This document shows positions 37,381 through 46,960 of a stretch of DNA of 64,000 nucleotides, in pieces (the stretch's first letter is position 1; every line of letters begins with the position of its first letter). The stretch lies in contig NZ_CP136422.1 of assembly GCF_034355335.1 (NCBI RefSeq), positions 685,001 through 749,000 on the forward strand, in the 5' to 3' direction. The stretch is from Blautia coccoides (GTDB taxonomy: Bacteria > Bacillota > Clostridia > Lachnospirales > Lachnospiraceae). Position numbers and translations under genes: made by a program. The notes beneath the pieces were generated by a model. The model made no database searches. It worked only from the letters and a program-made list of their open reading frames with translations, and was not told the origin of the DNA.

Positions 37381-38932
37381 AATATTAAATTTAAAAAAGA
37401 AAGATAGTAATGGAGCAGAATGTGTATTAGGAATTCTGTTGTTATGTGCGACATTCTGGGTGATTTCATCAGTTGATTTTCTTCGGGAAGTAATACTTCA
37501 ATCCCGTTTTTTTATATTCCTTATGGGTTTTTTACTGATTATCTGTTTTTTGGGATACCGGAAGTGGGAGAAGAAGTTGACGGAAGCAGAGGTTGTTGTT
37601 GGGATATTTTTAGCTGCTTTTTTGATAAGAGGAATGTTAGTTCTTATTGTTCCTTATAATCAAGCGCAGCATGATACTCACTTCTTTGGAGAATGGAATG
37701 GAGATGCCATAGGAAGTGGACATTTTGGTTATATTCAATACCTTATGAAGTTTAAAAAGCTACCAGATTTTGATCCAAGACAGGTATGGAGTTTTTATAA
37801 TCCGCCTTTGCATCATATTTTGTGCGCAGTATGGATGAAATTTAACGCTATGTTTGGAATGGGCTATGATGCCTGTGCAGAAAACCTGCAGCTACTGACC
37901 CTGTTTTATTCAAGTATGACATCATATACAGGATACAGAATATTGAAAGAATTTTCGCTGAAGGGCAGTGCCTTATTTCTTACGTTTGGGCTGCTGGCAT
38001 TTCATCCTATATTCGCTGTTTTGAACCTTTCTTTAAACAATGATGCCCTGGCGGTACTGTTTTCCGCTATAGCTATTCTTTATACTGTCCGATGGCATAA
38101 GGAGCAGAAAATGCGTTATATCTTGTGCATTGCTTTATCTATCGGTTTGGGAATGATGACAAAATTATCTGTAGGCTTGCTTTCTCCGGCGATTGGATTT
38201 GTATTCCTGATGGTTACTATTAGGAAGAGAGATAACTTGAAAAATTTGATAGGGCAGTTCGTTGGTTTTGGAATACTGTGTTTCCCACTGGGATTATTTT
38301 GGCCAGTGCGCTGTAAAGTGTTATTTGATATCCCATTTAATTATGTACAGCCGTTGGGCGAGGGCGATATGTGGCAGTATATAGGAAATTACAATTTGTG
38401 GCAGAGACTTGGAATCCCGTCTTTGGCACCTATACTTAAAAATCCTTGGTATATCGGTGATCCGGCGGAACAACATAATACCTGGCTGGAAATGTTTCGG
38501 ACTTCGATTTTGGATGAATGGACATTTCAACTGCCTCTAAAGCCTTATATGATAGTGGCCACTGTTCTGGTGCTGTTCAGTATATTTCTGGGAATTGGAA
38601 TATGTGTACTATTTATCTGGACGTTAATACATAAAGGAACCATGGATAAGGCAATGAAAGGATTTTGTGGAATCGGTTATTGGGGACTGGTTGGATTCTT
38701 TGTAAAATTCACCTTTGATTATCCGTTTATCTGTAGTATGAATTTTCGCTATATTGTTCCTACATTTCTTTTCTCCGTGTTGGGACTGGGAATCTGGCTG
38801 CAGGACGAACACACAAGTAAAACGGGGAGAGGTGTTGCGATGGCTGCCAATATGACTTTTTTAGCATTATCTGTTGTATTGCTTGTTGCCTATTGTCTGT
38901 TATTTATACAGTCGGATGTTCAAAATCTATAG
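37373..38932 (+). CDS. GT39-like multi-pass membrane glycosyltransferase
   Basis: 519 residues with about eleven membrane helices. The first outer loop carries acidic residues (QHDTHFFGEWNGD), as in GT-C enzymes that use polyprenyl-phosphate sugars, and a conserved NPPLHH segment follows. It would move the sugar flipped by GtrA onto an acceptor outside the cell, perhaps the surface proteins of this operon. The specific donor and acceptor cannot be read from the sequence. Confidence 0.75.
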   Translation: MYEILNLKKKDSNGAECVLGILLLCATFWVISSVDFLREVILQSRFFIFLMGFLLIICFLGYRKWEKKLTEAEVVVGIFLAAFLIRGMLVLIVPYNQAQHDTHFFGEWNGDAIGSGHFGYIQYLMKFKKLPDFDPRQVWSFYNPPLHHILCAVWMKFNAMFGMGYDACAENLQLLTLFYSSMTSYTGYRILKEFSLKGSALFLTFGLLAFHPIFAVLNLSLNNDALAVLFSAIAILYTVRWHKEQKMRYILCIALSIGLGMMTKLSVGLLSPAIGFVFLMVTIRKRDNLKNLIGQFVGFGILCFPLGLFWPVRCKVLFDIPFNYVQPLGEGDMWQYIGNYNLWQRLGIPSLAPILKNPWYIGDPAEQHNTWLEMFRTSILDEWTFQLPLKPYMIVATVLVLFSIFLGIGICVLFIWTLIHKGTMDKAMKGFCGIGYWGLVGFFVKFTFDYPFICSMNFRYIVPTFLFSVLGLGIWLQDEHTSKTGRGVAMAANMTFLALSVVLLVAYCLLFIQSDVQNL

Positions 38933-38962
38933 AACATACCTTAGGAAAGGGGGAATGGCTAA

Positions 38963-39931
38963 ATGGAGTTATTAACAGGTGGTGATGAACAAATACCTTT
39001 GTGTAGTATCATAGTTCCCTGCTACAACGAGGAGAAAGCCTTGCCAATTTTTTATAACACATTACTGCCGGTGATAAACGAGATAAAGGAAACATATAGC
39101 GTTATGGACTGGGAAGTTTGGTTTATCGATGACGGAAGCAAGGACTCTACGTTGGAGATAGCAAAGGCACTTCATCAAAAAGATACCCATATTCATTATC
39201 TTTCGTTCTCACGGAATTTTGGTAAGGAGGCGGCGATCTATGCAGGGATTCAGAATGCAAGGGGCGATTATGTGGTGACAATGGATGTGGATTTGCAAGA
39301 CCCACCATCTCTTTTGCCAATTATGTATCGGGCTGTGGTAGAAGAAGGCTATGATTGTGTTGCTACCAGGCGTGTAAGCCGGAAAGGGGAACCACGGGTT
39401 CGTTCTTTTTTTGCCAGAAGATTCTACCGACTCATGAATCGGATCTCCAATACAGGGGTAGTGGACGGAGCAAGGGACTTTCGCTTTATGACACGTAAAG
39501 TGGTGGATGCAATTTTGCAGATGAGAGAATATAACCGTTTTACTAAGGGGATATATGAATGGGTAGGGTTTCGGACAAAATACCTGGAATTTGAAAATGT
39601 GGAGAGGAGTGCAGGAGAGACCAAATGGTCATTCTGGAAGTTATTTAAATATTCTTTGGAAGGAATAGTTGCATTTTCTACCGTTCCTCTGGCTCTTGCT
39701 TCTATAGGTGGAATTGTTCTGTGTGTTATTTCGTTTATAACGATTATGTTCCTTATTATAAGAGCATTGTTGTTTGGAGATCCAGTTGCAGGATGGCCGT
39801 CCATGGCTTGTATCATCATCTTTTTAGGTGGAATCCAGCTTTTTAGCTCTGGGATTTTAGGCATGTATCTGGCAAGGACCTATCTGGAATGTAAGAAGCG
39901 TCCCATTTATATAGAGAAGGAACGTGCATAG
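38963..39931 (+). CDS. GT2 polyprenyl-phosphate glycosyltransferase (GtrB/DPM-like)
   Basis: 322 residues. The GT2 catalytic domain shows IIVPCYNEEKALP, FIDDGSKDST and MDVDLQDPP (metal-binding Asp). Two C-terminal membrane helices follow (residues about 235-300). It should transfer a sugar from a nucleotide to polyprenyl phosphate on the inner face, supplying GtrA and the GT39-like enzyme encoded just upstream. GGAAAGGGGG precedes the ATG. Confidence 0.9.
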   Translation: MELLTGGDEQIPLCSIIVPCYNEEKALPIFYNTLLPVINEIKETYSVMDWEVWFIDDGSKDSTLEIAKALHQKDTHIHYLSFSRNFGKEAAIYAGIQNARGDYVVTMDVDLQDPPSLLPIMYRAVVEEGYDCVATRRVSRKGEPRVRSFFARRFYRLMNRISNTGVVDGARDFRFMTRKVVDAILQMREYNRFTKGIYEWVGFRTKYLEFENVERSAGETKWSFWKLFKYSLEGIVAFSTVPLALASIGGIVLCVISFITIMFLIIRALLFGDPVAGWPSMACIIIFLGGIQLFSSGILGMYLARTYLECKKRPIYIEKERA

Positions 39932-39944
39932 GGAAATGAAACTG

Positions 39945-40493
39945 ATGGAAATTGGTGAACAGTATAATGAGTGGCTGGTCACACAGATGCAAAGACTGCA
40001 GAAAACATGCAGAAGAGGACGAATTTTGGTTTGGTGTTTAGGGATAACTAATCTAGCCTGTTTGGGAGTTCTGGTTTTGCCGGAGTATGAGGTGCCGGAC
40101 ATACTGCAGGCAAGCTTCCAGGTTCCGGATTCTGTTATTTATGAAGAGTCTGAAATCAGGTCCGGGATTCTTAGCAATAATATTATTAATGTCTCAGGTT
40201 GCACAGCAGATTTACAGCTATGCATTCCACCAGAAATGGATGGCAGATACCAAATATTAATTTATATAGAAGAAAAATTATTTTATCAGTCCGATATTCT
40301 ATACCCAGGGACAAATCTTCCGATGGTTGAATTATCAAAAAAACCTGAGATTGGAACATACCGGGGAAGGATTGTCGTACGCGATTTAGCATTTGATAGA
40401 GAGGTGGTATATCAGCAAAGAAACATAACCCTTATTTGTGGAGGTGATGAAAAGGATGAACAGCCTCATGTGATAGAGGGTGGGAGAGGATAG
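39945..40493 (+). CDS. single-pass membrane protein, family A (third paralogue)
   Basis: About 182 residues; the ATG at 39945 has AGGGAAA upstream, while 39936 is also possible. A short cytoplasmic part leads to one membrane segment (ILVWCLGITNLACLGVLVLP). The outer domain has LQLCIPPEMDGRYQ, YQSDILYPG and PGTNLPMVELSK, matching the products at 26971 and 27608. It is more diverged and lies 12 kb from its relatives but in the same gene string. Confidence 0.65.
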   Translation: MEIGEQYNEWLVTQMQRLQKTCRRGRILVWCLGITNLACLGVLVLPEYEVPDILQASFQVPDSVIYEESEIRSGILSNNIINVSGCTADLQLCIPPEMDGRYQILIYIEEKLFYQSDILYPGTNLPMVELSKKPEIGTYRGRIVVRDLAFDREVVYQQRNITLICGGDEKDEQPHVIEGGRG

Positions 40494-40525
40494 AAGAGAG
40501 GGTAGACATAAGAGGAGGTAATGAA

Positions 40526-43015
40526 ATGCATTATAAGAAACTATTGAAAAACGGAGTTACCTGTGTGTTGGCAGTTAGTTTATTTGCGTCGGGTGTTTCC
40601 GTAGAAGTCAATGCGAAAAACATAGAGAAGGTACCTGTCAGCCAATTGGTACAGAAAAGTGGAAGCCTGGCAGCTACGGAAACATTCAAACCAGCCGAAC
40701 CAACTGCTCCCTCAGAGACGCCATCCACAGAGGGGACTATGCCGCCAGAAGAAGGAAACTCTCCAGAGGAGGCAAACCCTCCAGAAGACATAACCCCTTC
40801 AGAGGATCCTGAATCACCAGAAACGAAGCCCCCTGAAGAAATAGTACCTCCGGAAGAAAGCACTTCTCCAGAAGAAACGAAGCCCCCAGAAGAAACACAG
40901 CCGCCCCAGGAGACCGAGGAGCCAGATAAGCCAGAGGAAGGAGAAACGCCTGAAGAGCCAGTAACGCCAGGTGAGACGGAGATACCAAATGAAACGGAGA
41001 TACCAAATGAAACGGAGGAACCGGAGAATGACAAGAAGCCACAGGCAGAAAGCCCTGTAGAACCGGAAGCCGTCGAACCAGAAGATGGGAGCGATACGAA
41101 ATATTTGACCAACGATGCCTTAATTCAGGCACAGGAGATTATTGAAGCACCTACTATTATGGAAGATTTTCGCTTTGTTACGGTGGAAAAAGTTTATGCC
41201 CTGGCGAATATAGAATCGGTAAAAGTATATGAGGAGATGAATGAAACATCCAGGGTAGTAGGGCAAATGGCAAAAGGGGATGTATGTTTTCTCTTAAAAG
41301 AGGAAAACCAATGGATTTATATTGAATCGGGTGTTGTCAGGGGATTTGTAAAAAGGGAATCTCTTCTTTTAGGGGAGGAAGCTCAAAAAGCAGTAAATAA
41401 GAAAAAAGAGAAGCATGTCAGTCTTACACTTGAACTTCAATCGTTACAGAAAAGAGAGGTGATAGAGCAAGAAGAACAAAAGGAGACAGAGCCATCATCA
41501 GAACTTCCGTCAGAGACGCAAGCGGTGCAGACAAGCAGTAGCGAAGTACAGGCTGGAGAAATTTATAAAAGAAACGATGCAGAGGAAAGCGCACGTTATA
41601 CGGTTGCTATTACGGATTTAACACATAACGGGCAAGTGGCTTATTCTTTGAAGCTGGATGAAATTAGAAAAGAGAATCAGGAGATTGAACAGCCAGAAAC
41701 AAAGAAGACTCAGACGGAGAAGAAAACATCGGAAGCTGTGATTTCGGATTTTTCAAACGAAGAGTCTGTAGGCAATGAAACAAGAGAAATGGAACGGAAA
41801 AGGGTTGTGGATATTCAGGAGCGGCTGGAGCAGGAAAAGGAAGCACTGCTTGGGGAGTTGAAAAAAAGCGAGCTTACTTTTGCAAAAGCAGTTGTGAAAC
41901 CAATTGAAAATACAGCGTTGAGCTACACCAGAACAACCGTGAAAGAGACGGTTGTAGAGAAAAGATTGGTGATTGCTACAGGAGAAACGAATATTCGTGC
42001 TGGGGATAACGAAGAGGCACAGGTTGTAGGGGTTCTTCCCGAAAACGGAATGGCTTATATACTTGCAGATATTGAGAAACCCTGGATATACATAGAGTCT
42101 GGTGATGTAAGGGGATTTGTATCACGTACACAGCTATTACTTGGAGATGCTGCTAAAGAAGTTGTGGAAAAGGCTGGGGAGGAAACACTCAAGACCGCCA
42201 GAGAATCTGTGAAACCACAAGAAAACCCAGCACTGTATTATACCCTGACTTCCATCAAAGAGGGGAAGATATCCAGCGCTATCCGGGAGTCAGTTGTAAA
42301 TTTTGCAAGGCAGTTTATCGGTAACCCTTATGTGTGGGGTGGGACAAGCTTGACAAATGGAGCGGATTGTTCTGGGTTTGTACAAACCATCTTTAATAAT
42401 TATTATGGATACAGCTTGCCAAGGGTGGCAGAAGATCAGGCACAATACGGCACTAAGATCCGTGTGGAGGATGCCCAACCCGGTGACTTAATCTTCTATG
42501 CAAAAAATGGGTATATCTATCATGTAGTCATGTACGCTGGTGATGGAAAAACCATAGAGGCGCAAAGTACAAATACTGGCATTGTGGAAGGTCAGGTAGA
42601 TACTGGGAATGCTGTATGGGCAACCCGGTTCATAGATGATACGGATGATGCAGTTATTACTTCTGTAAATCAAAGAGCAGAAGATTCGGGAATGGCGGTG
42701 GAGCCTCAGACTGCATCCAGCAGCCAGCTGGGAGAGCTTTTAGGAAACTTTAAATTGACTTCATACTGCAATTGTGAGCTATGCTGCGGACAATGGGCAG
42801 GAGGACCTACTGCATCCGGAACAGAACCAACGCAAGGAAGAACCGTTGCTATGGGAGGGATCCCATTCGGAACCAAGTTGGTGATTAACGGACAGATTTA
42901 TACAGTAGAAGACAGAGGGACACCTTACGGGCATATTGATATCTACAGGAATAGTCATGATGAGTGCAATCAGTTCGGTGTACAGTATGCAAATGTATAC
43001 CTGTTAAAAGAGTAA
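40526..43015 (+). CDS. secreted cell-wall hydrolase with SH3b, NlpC/P60 and 3D domains
   Basis: 829 residues. After a signal peptide (cut near VNAK, residue 30) comes a long Pro/Glu/Thr region of PPEE-type repeats (about 55-185), then two SH3b-like domains (about 220-285 and 485-550). An NlpC/P60 peptidase follows (about 590-705) with the catalytic Cys in GADCSGFV and His in IYHVVMY. A C-terminal 3D domain (about 735-829) has CNCELCCG, VAMGG and DRG. It likely opens peptidoglycan for assembly of the surface apparatus. It is the last gene of the string. Confidence 0.9.
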   Translation: MHYKKLLKNGVTCVLAVSLFASGVSVEVNAKNIEKVPVSQLVQKSGSLAATETFKPAEPTAPSETPSTEGTMPPEEGNSPEEANPPEDITPSEDPESPETKPPEEIVPPEESTSPEETKPPEETQPPQETEEPDKPEEGETPEEPVTPGETEIPNETEIPNETEEPENDKKPQAESPVEPEAVEPEDGSDTKYLTNDALIQAQEIIEAPTIMEDFRFVTVEKVYALANIESVKVYEEMNETSRVVGQMAKGDVCFLLKEENQWIYIESGVVRGFVKRESLLLGEEAQKAVNKKKEKHVSLTLELQSLQKREVIEQEEQKETEPSSELPSETQAVQTSSSEVQAGEIYKRNDAEESARYTVAITDLTHNGQVAYSLKLDEIRKENQEIEQPETKKTQTEKKTSEAVISDFSNEESVGNETREMERKRVVDIQERLEQEKEALLGELKKSELTFAKAVVKPIENTALSYTRTTVKETVVEKRLVIATGETNIRAGDNEEAQVVGVLPENGMAYILADIEKPWIYIESGDVRGFVSRTQLLLGDAAKEVVEKAGEETLKTARESVKPQENPALYYTLTSIKEGKISSAIRESVVNFARQFIGNPYVWGGTSLTNGADCSGFVQTIFNNYYGYSLPRVAEDQAQYGTKIRVEDAQPGDLIFYAKNGYIYHVVMYAGDGKTIEAQSTNTGIVEGQVDTGNAVWATRFIDDTDDAVITSVNQRAEDSGMAVEPQTASSSQLGELLGNFKLTSYCNCELCCGQWAGGPTASGTEPTQGRTVAMGGIPFGTKLVINGQIYTVEDRGTPYGHIDIYRNSHDECNQFGVQYANVYLLKE

Positions 43016-43098
43016 AGATACATTCATGAGGCGGGCATGCAAAATGAAAGTGGGTAGCAATTGTAATAAGGGGTAAAAAATATTAGGGAGGTAGTTTT

Positions 43099-44433
43099 AT
43101 GGGAAGCAAACAAGATGTGGGGATTCAAAACATTTATAAGCTGGATGGTCTAGTGCCTTTAGGGAGAGCCATTCCTTTCGGATTACAGCACGTATTGGCA
43201 ATGTTTGTGGCAAACCTGGCACCGATTACCATTGTGGGAGCATCAGCAGGGCTTAAGGATAAAGAATTGGCGATACTTTTACAGAATGCGATGTTTGTAG
43301 CAGGAATCGCAACTTTGATCCAGTTGTTCCCCTTGTGGAGAATTGGAGCCAGACTGCCAATTGTTATGGGCGTAAGCTTTACCTTTGTTACAATCCTGTC
43401 CTATGTGGGCGCGACATATGGTTATCCTACGCTTATCGGTGCTGTTCTCGTTGGAGGATTAATCGAAGGATGTCTGGGGCTCTTCGCAAAATACTGGAAG
43501 AGGATCATCACTCCGGTAGTAGCGGCTTCGGTAGTAACCGCTATTGGGTATTCGCTGTTTACAGTTGGCACGCGTTCTTTCGGAGGAGGGTATGCAGAAG
43601 ATTTTGGCTCTGCACAGAATCTGACACTCGGCGTAGTCACTTTGGCAGCCTGTCTGCTTTTTAACATTTTTGCGAAATCTTATTGGAAACAGCTTTCTGT
43701 TTTGTTTGGATTGATTGTTGGTTACATATTAGCAATATTTATGGGAAAGGTAGATTTGTCGGCTGTTTTTTCAGGAGGCTTCCTGGCTTTGCCGCATCCC
43801 CTTCCTTATAGACCAGTGTTTAACTTATCCGCTATCGTTGCCGTAACTATTATTTTTCTGGTGTCCGCCGCTGAGACGATTGGTGATACCACCGCTATGG
43901 TAGCGACGGGACTGAACCGGGAAATAACCGAAAAAGAAATCTCTGGTTCCCTGGCCTGTGACGGTTTTGCAAGTACATTCTCCAGCATATTTGGATGTCC
44001 GCCTGTGACATCGTTCAGCCAGAATGTGGGTTTGATTGCCATGACAAAGGTTGTGAACCGTTTTACGATTATGACTGGTGCCGTATGTATGATCTTAGCT
44101 GGTTTGCTGCCGCCTATTGGGAATTTCTTTTCCAGTCTGCCAGAGGCGGTGCTGGGGGGATGTACCGTCATGATGTTTGGTTCCATCATGGTCAGCGGCA
44201 TCCAGATGCTATCAAGAGCGGGGTTTACCCAGAGGAATATCACTATTGCGGCATTGTCTTTGGCTATTGGGATTGGGTTTACAACCGCTAGTGAAACAGA
44301 GATTTGGAGCATTTTCCCACAAATTGCGAGGGATGTTTTTGCAGGTAATTGTGTGGCTGTAGTCTTTGTGATTTCTGTTGTATTGAGCATTATGCTACCA
44401 AAAGATATGGAAATTAAGAAGGTAGAGGAATAA
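43099..44433 (+). CDS. NCS2-family purine/uracil permease
   Basis: 444 residues with about 14 membrane segments. Family signatures are visible: FGLQHVLAMFVANLAPI near the start, SAAETIGDTTAM (the substrate-site Glu) and the NCS2 motif near SQNVGLIAMTKVVNR with GCPPVTSFSQN just before. The xanthine/uric acid and uracil branches share these, so the substrate is not fixed. AGGGAGG precedes the ATG. Its link to the surface genes is unclear; it may be cargo. Confidence 0.88.
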   Translation: MGSKQDVGIQNIYKLDGLVPLGRAIPFGLQHVLAMFVANLAPITIVGASAGLKDKELAILLQNAMFVAGIATLIQLFPLWRIGARLPIVMGVSFTFVTILSYVGATYGYPTLIGAVLVGGLIEGCLGLFAKYWKRIITPVVAASVVTAIGYSLFTVGTRSFGGGYAEDFGSAQNLTLGVVTLAACLLFNIFAKSYWKQLSVLFGLIVGYILAIFMGKVDLSAVFSGGFLALPHPLPYRPVFNLSAIVAVTIIFLVSAAETIGDTTAMVATGLNREITEKEISGSLACDGFASTFSSIFGCPPVTSFSQNVGLIAMTKVVNRFTIMTGAVCMILAGLLPPIGNFFSSLPEAVLGGCTVMMFGSIMVSGIQMLSRAGFTQRNITIAALSLAIGIGFTTASETEIWSIFPQIARDVFAGNCVAVVFVISVVLSIMLPKDMEIKKVEE

Positions 44434-44502
44434 GCTACAGTTTGCATTTACAGCATAAAATGGATTATTTAATTATGTTGAAAGCTTTCAAATTCTGCCA
44501 TT

Positions 44503-44571
44503 AGAAACAGCAATGAGAAATATAACCAGTTTGGGGTGCAGTATGCGGATGTGTATCTACTTAGATACTAG
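44503..44571 (+). pseudogene. remnant of a 3D-domain protein C-terminus
   Basis: The frame encodes RNSNEKYNQFGVQYADVY followed by LLRY and a stop. This closely copies the end of the hydrolase at 40526-43015 (RNSHDECNQFGVQYANVY). Nothing upstream continues the domain. It is therefore a broken relic of a second copy. Confidence 0.8.
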
Positions 44572-44619
44572 CATTTGGTAATGACTGAATAAGCGATACC
44601 ATATAACTTCATCTACAAA

Positions 44620-44946
44620 TTGATAGTACAGCTTATACAGTAACAGTCCGCATTCTGAATGGTGAAGAAGGTGGGATGGGTTAAAAGCAGAAATATGGGC
44701 TGTTAATGAGATAACCCAGAATAAAGCAGGTAATATTTAGTTTGCAAATCAGTATCAAAAACCAGTCACTGGAAAGGAAACAAACGAGTGCATATTGGTG
44801 GAAAGAAATCAACGCCTGTAAAGACAGGAGATGAATCGGACAGGCTTTTCTGGCTGGGTATATTTGCGCTTTCTGGAACACTGATGGTTTGGAACAGTGC
44901 GAAAATAAGGAGGAAACCTCAAAAATTGCATAAGGGCATGAGATAA
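44620..44946 (+). pseudogene. remnant of a sortase-anchored surface protein
   Basis: An in-frame stretch from 44761 ends with TPVKTGDESDR, a hydrophobic run (LFWLGIFALSGTLMVW) and a basic tail (KIRRKPQK) before the stop at 44946. That is a complete cell-wall sorting signal without a protein in front. A second scrap near 44620-44690 reads like a beta-strand fragment (AYTVTVRILNGEEGG) in another frame. Together with the 3D remnant it marks deletion and decay between the permease and the catalase. Confidence 0.65.
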
Positions 44947-44963
44947 GAAATAGGAGGAGCTAC

Positions 44964-46487
44964 ATGAGAAAAACAGAGATGAATGAACAGCAAAAAAAAT
45001 TAACCAATGAAGCGGGGGCTCCAGTTGCAGAAAATGAAAATTCCCTTACCGCAGGTCCCCGTGGACCAGTGGCGCTGCAGGATGTGTGGCTGCTGGAGAA
45101 GCTGGCGCATTTTGACCGTGAGGTCATCCCGGAACGGCGGATGCATGCCAAAGGGTGGGGTGCCTACGGTACCTTTACCTGTACGCATGATATTTCTCGG
45201 TGGACACGGGCAAAGGTGCTGCAAAAGGGAATGAAAACAGATGTGTTTGTGCGTTTTTCCACTGTGGCAGGGGAGCGGGGAGCTGCGGACGCAGAGCGTG
45301 ATATCCGTGGTGTTGCGGTGAAATTTTATACAGAGGAAGGCAATTGGGATTTGGTGGGCAACAATACGCCTACATTTTTCCTGCGGGATGTGCATAACTT
45401 CCCTGACTTAAACCGTGCAGTGAAGCGTGACCCACGGACTGGTATGCGCTCTGCCCAGAATAACTGGGATTTTTGGACGCTGCTCCCGGAGACGTTCCAT
45501 CAGACCACGATTTTAATGTCTAACAGGGGAATCCCGGCATCATTTCGGAATATGCATTTTTACGGAGAGCACACATTCTCCTTTTACAATGAAAAAAATG
45601 AGCGGGTATGGTGCAAGTTTCATTTTAAGACACAGCAGGGGATTAAAAACCTCACAGATGAAGAGGCGGAGATGCTGATCGCAAAAGACAGGGAAAGCCA
45701 TGGAAGGGATTTGTTCGGTGCTATTGAAAAAGGAGACTATCCGAGATGGGTGATGTATGTACAGATCATGACAGAAGAACAGGCATTCTATCATTACGAA
45801 AATCCTTTTGATATTACAAAAATCTGGAAGCACAGTGAATATCCTCTTCACGAAGTGGGGGTGCTGGAACTGAACCGGAATCCAGAAAACTATTTTGCTG
45901 AGGTGGAGCAGGCAGCATTCACCCCGGCCCATGTGGTACCCGGTATTGGATTTTCGCCGGATAAGTTTCTACAGGGACGGTTATTTGTCTACGGAGACGC
46001 TCAAAGATATCGCCTGGGTGTGAATTACAACCAGATTCCGGTCAACAGACCAAAAGTTGAAGTTCATGATTACCATCGGGACGGTTGTATGCGTACAGAT
46101 GGTAACTATGGCGGTGCACCGGCTTACAGCCCAAACAGTATGGGAGAGTGGGCGGCACAGCCGGAGGTAATGGAACCGCCGTTGGATCTTTCTGGTTCTA
46201 TGTATGCGTATGACCCAAAGGATGACCCGACAGATGACTGCTTTCGGGCAGGAGGGGATTTATGGCGGGTTATGACCGAAGAGAAACGAGCGCTGCTTAT
46301 AGAAAATACGGCAAGAAATATCGAACCAGTAACAGAAAATATCAAGTACCGCCATGCGGTTCACTGCTACTGGGCTGATAAAGAATATGGAAAACAGATG
46401 GTACAAGCACTGCGCCTTTCCTGGGATAAGGTCAAGCAGTATTCCCATCTGACGCAGGCGCAGTTGGTTGAGGAAACAAGGCATTAA
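44964..46487 (+). CDS. katA: monofunctional haem catalase
   Basis: 507 residues, typical of small-subunit (clade 3) catalases. The active site shows His in [12 protein letters not shown], Asn in [13 protein letters not shown] and proximal Tyr in [14 protein letters not shown]. It converts hydrogen peroxide to water and oxygen. AATAGGAGG precedes the ATG 18 bases after the decayed region. It ends convergently with the XRE regulator gene, overlapping by 4 bases. A catalase is a notable cargo for a presumed strict anaerobe. Confidence 0.95.
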   Translation: MRKTEMNEQQKKLTNEAGAPVAENENSLTAGPRGPVALQDVWLLEKLAHFDREVIPERRMHAKGWGAYGTFTCTHDISRWTRAKVLQKGMKTDVFVRFSTVAGERGAADAERDIRGVAVKFYTEEGNWDLVGNNTPTFFLRDVHNFPDLNRAVKRDPRTGMRSAQNNWDFWTLLPETFHQTTILMSNRGIPASFRNMHFYGEHTFSFYNEKNERVWCKFHFKTQQGIKNLTDEEAEMLIAKDRESHGRDLFGAIEKGDYPRWVMYVQIMTEEQAFYHYENPFDITKIWKHSEYPLHEVGVLELNRNPENYFAEVEQAAFTPAHVVPGIGFSPDKFLQGRLFVYGDAQRYRLGVNYNQIPVNRPKVEVHDYHRDGCMRTDGNYGGAPAYSPNSMGEWAAQPEVMEPPLDLSGSMYAYDPKDDPTDDCFRAGGDLWRVMTEEKRALLIENTARNIEPVTENIKYRHAVHCYWADKEYGKQMVQALRLSWDKVKQYSHLTQAQLVEETRH

Positions 46488-46786
46488 TCTGTGGGAAGCT
46501 GATTCGGATCTGCTTCATAAGGTGGCACATCCCGGAAGAATTCTGAGAAATCGACCTGATAGATCTGCTGTAGGGCAACAAGATCAGTAACCTTGATATT
46601 CCGGTGGTCATTCTCAATAGACGCATACGTATTGCGGTGAATGGTGCTGCCAAGCAGGTTCATCCTGCGGACAACTTCACTTTTGGTGTAGTGGTGTTCT
46701 TTGCGCAGCCGGATGATGTTATCCCGGAAGGCTTCAGAATTGGCAATTATTTTCATGGTATGTTCTATATTCTTATGTTCATTCAT
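46484..46786 (-). CDS. XRE-type repressor, likely regulator of the pilus operon
   Basis: 100 residues (ATG 46786; 46756 also possible). The helix-turn-helix spans about residues 20-75 ([20 protein letters not shown], then ASIEND). It is divergently oriented to the pilus operon. The intergenic space holds three copies of a palindrome related to AACGCTATATAGCGTT, its probable operator. By analogy with other XRE regulators it may repress both its own promoter and the pilus promoter. Confidence 0.8.
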   Translation of the reverse strand: MNEHKNIEHTMKIIANSEAFRDNIIRLRKEHHYTKSEVVRRMNLLGSTIHRNTYASIENDHRNIKVTDLVALQQIYQVDFSEFFRDVPPYEADPNQLPTD

Positions 46787-46876
46787 GGAAGATACACTCC
46801 TTTGTTTTATGATTTAGCATTCACAGGAAATGCCAGTTTTATGATTAGAAGTATACAGAATTTTAGTGAACATAAT

Positions 46877-46892
46877 AACGCTGTATAGCGTC
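46877..46892. promoter_or_regulatory. operator copy 1 (XRE site)
   Basis: AACGCTGTATAGCGTC, a 16-bp near-palindrome and the copy closest to the regulator gene. A plausible minus-strand promoter for that gene (TTATTA, 17 bases, TATACT) overlaps it at its -35 side. Confidence 0.75.
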
Positions 46893-46907
46893 AAAAATCG
46901 AAATAAT

Positions 46908-46923
46908 AACGTCGGATAGCGTT
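46908..46923. promoter_or_regulatory. operator copy 2 (XRE site)
   Basis: AACGTCGGATAGCGTT, the most diverged copy, 31 bases from copy 1 (close to three helical turns). It ends 8 bases before the pilus -35 box. Confidence 0.7.
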
Positions 46924-46931
46924 AAAAATGC

Positions 46932-46960
46932 TTGTCGTATACATATTAATATGCTAAAAT
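46932..46960 (+). promoter_or_regulatory. pilus operon promoter
   Basis: TTGTCG, exactly 17 bases, TAAAAT. It lies between operator copies 2 and 3, so a bound regulator would cover both flanks. Transcription would begin within copy 3, giving a leader of about 230 bases. Confidence 0.75.

Noticed and set aside
40531..41132. Minus-strand Ser/Gly-rich and Leu/Pro-rich frames opposite the Pro/Glu repeats
   Set aside because: Low-complexity antisense translation of the PPEE repeat region of the hydrolase gene.
43806..44447. 213-residue minus-strand frame opposite the permease
   Set aside because: It mirrors the third codon pattern of the permease gene, lacks a ribosome site and has no domain; a shadow frame.
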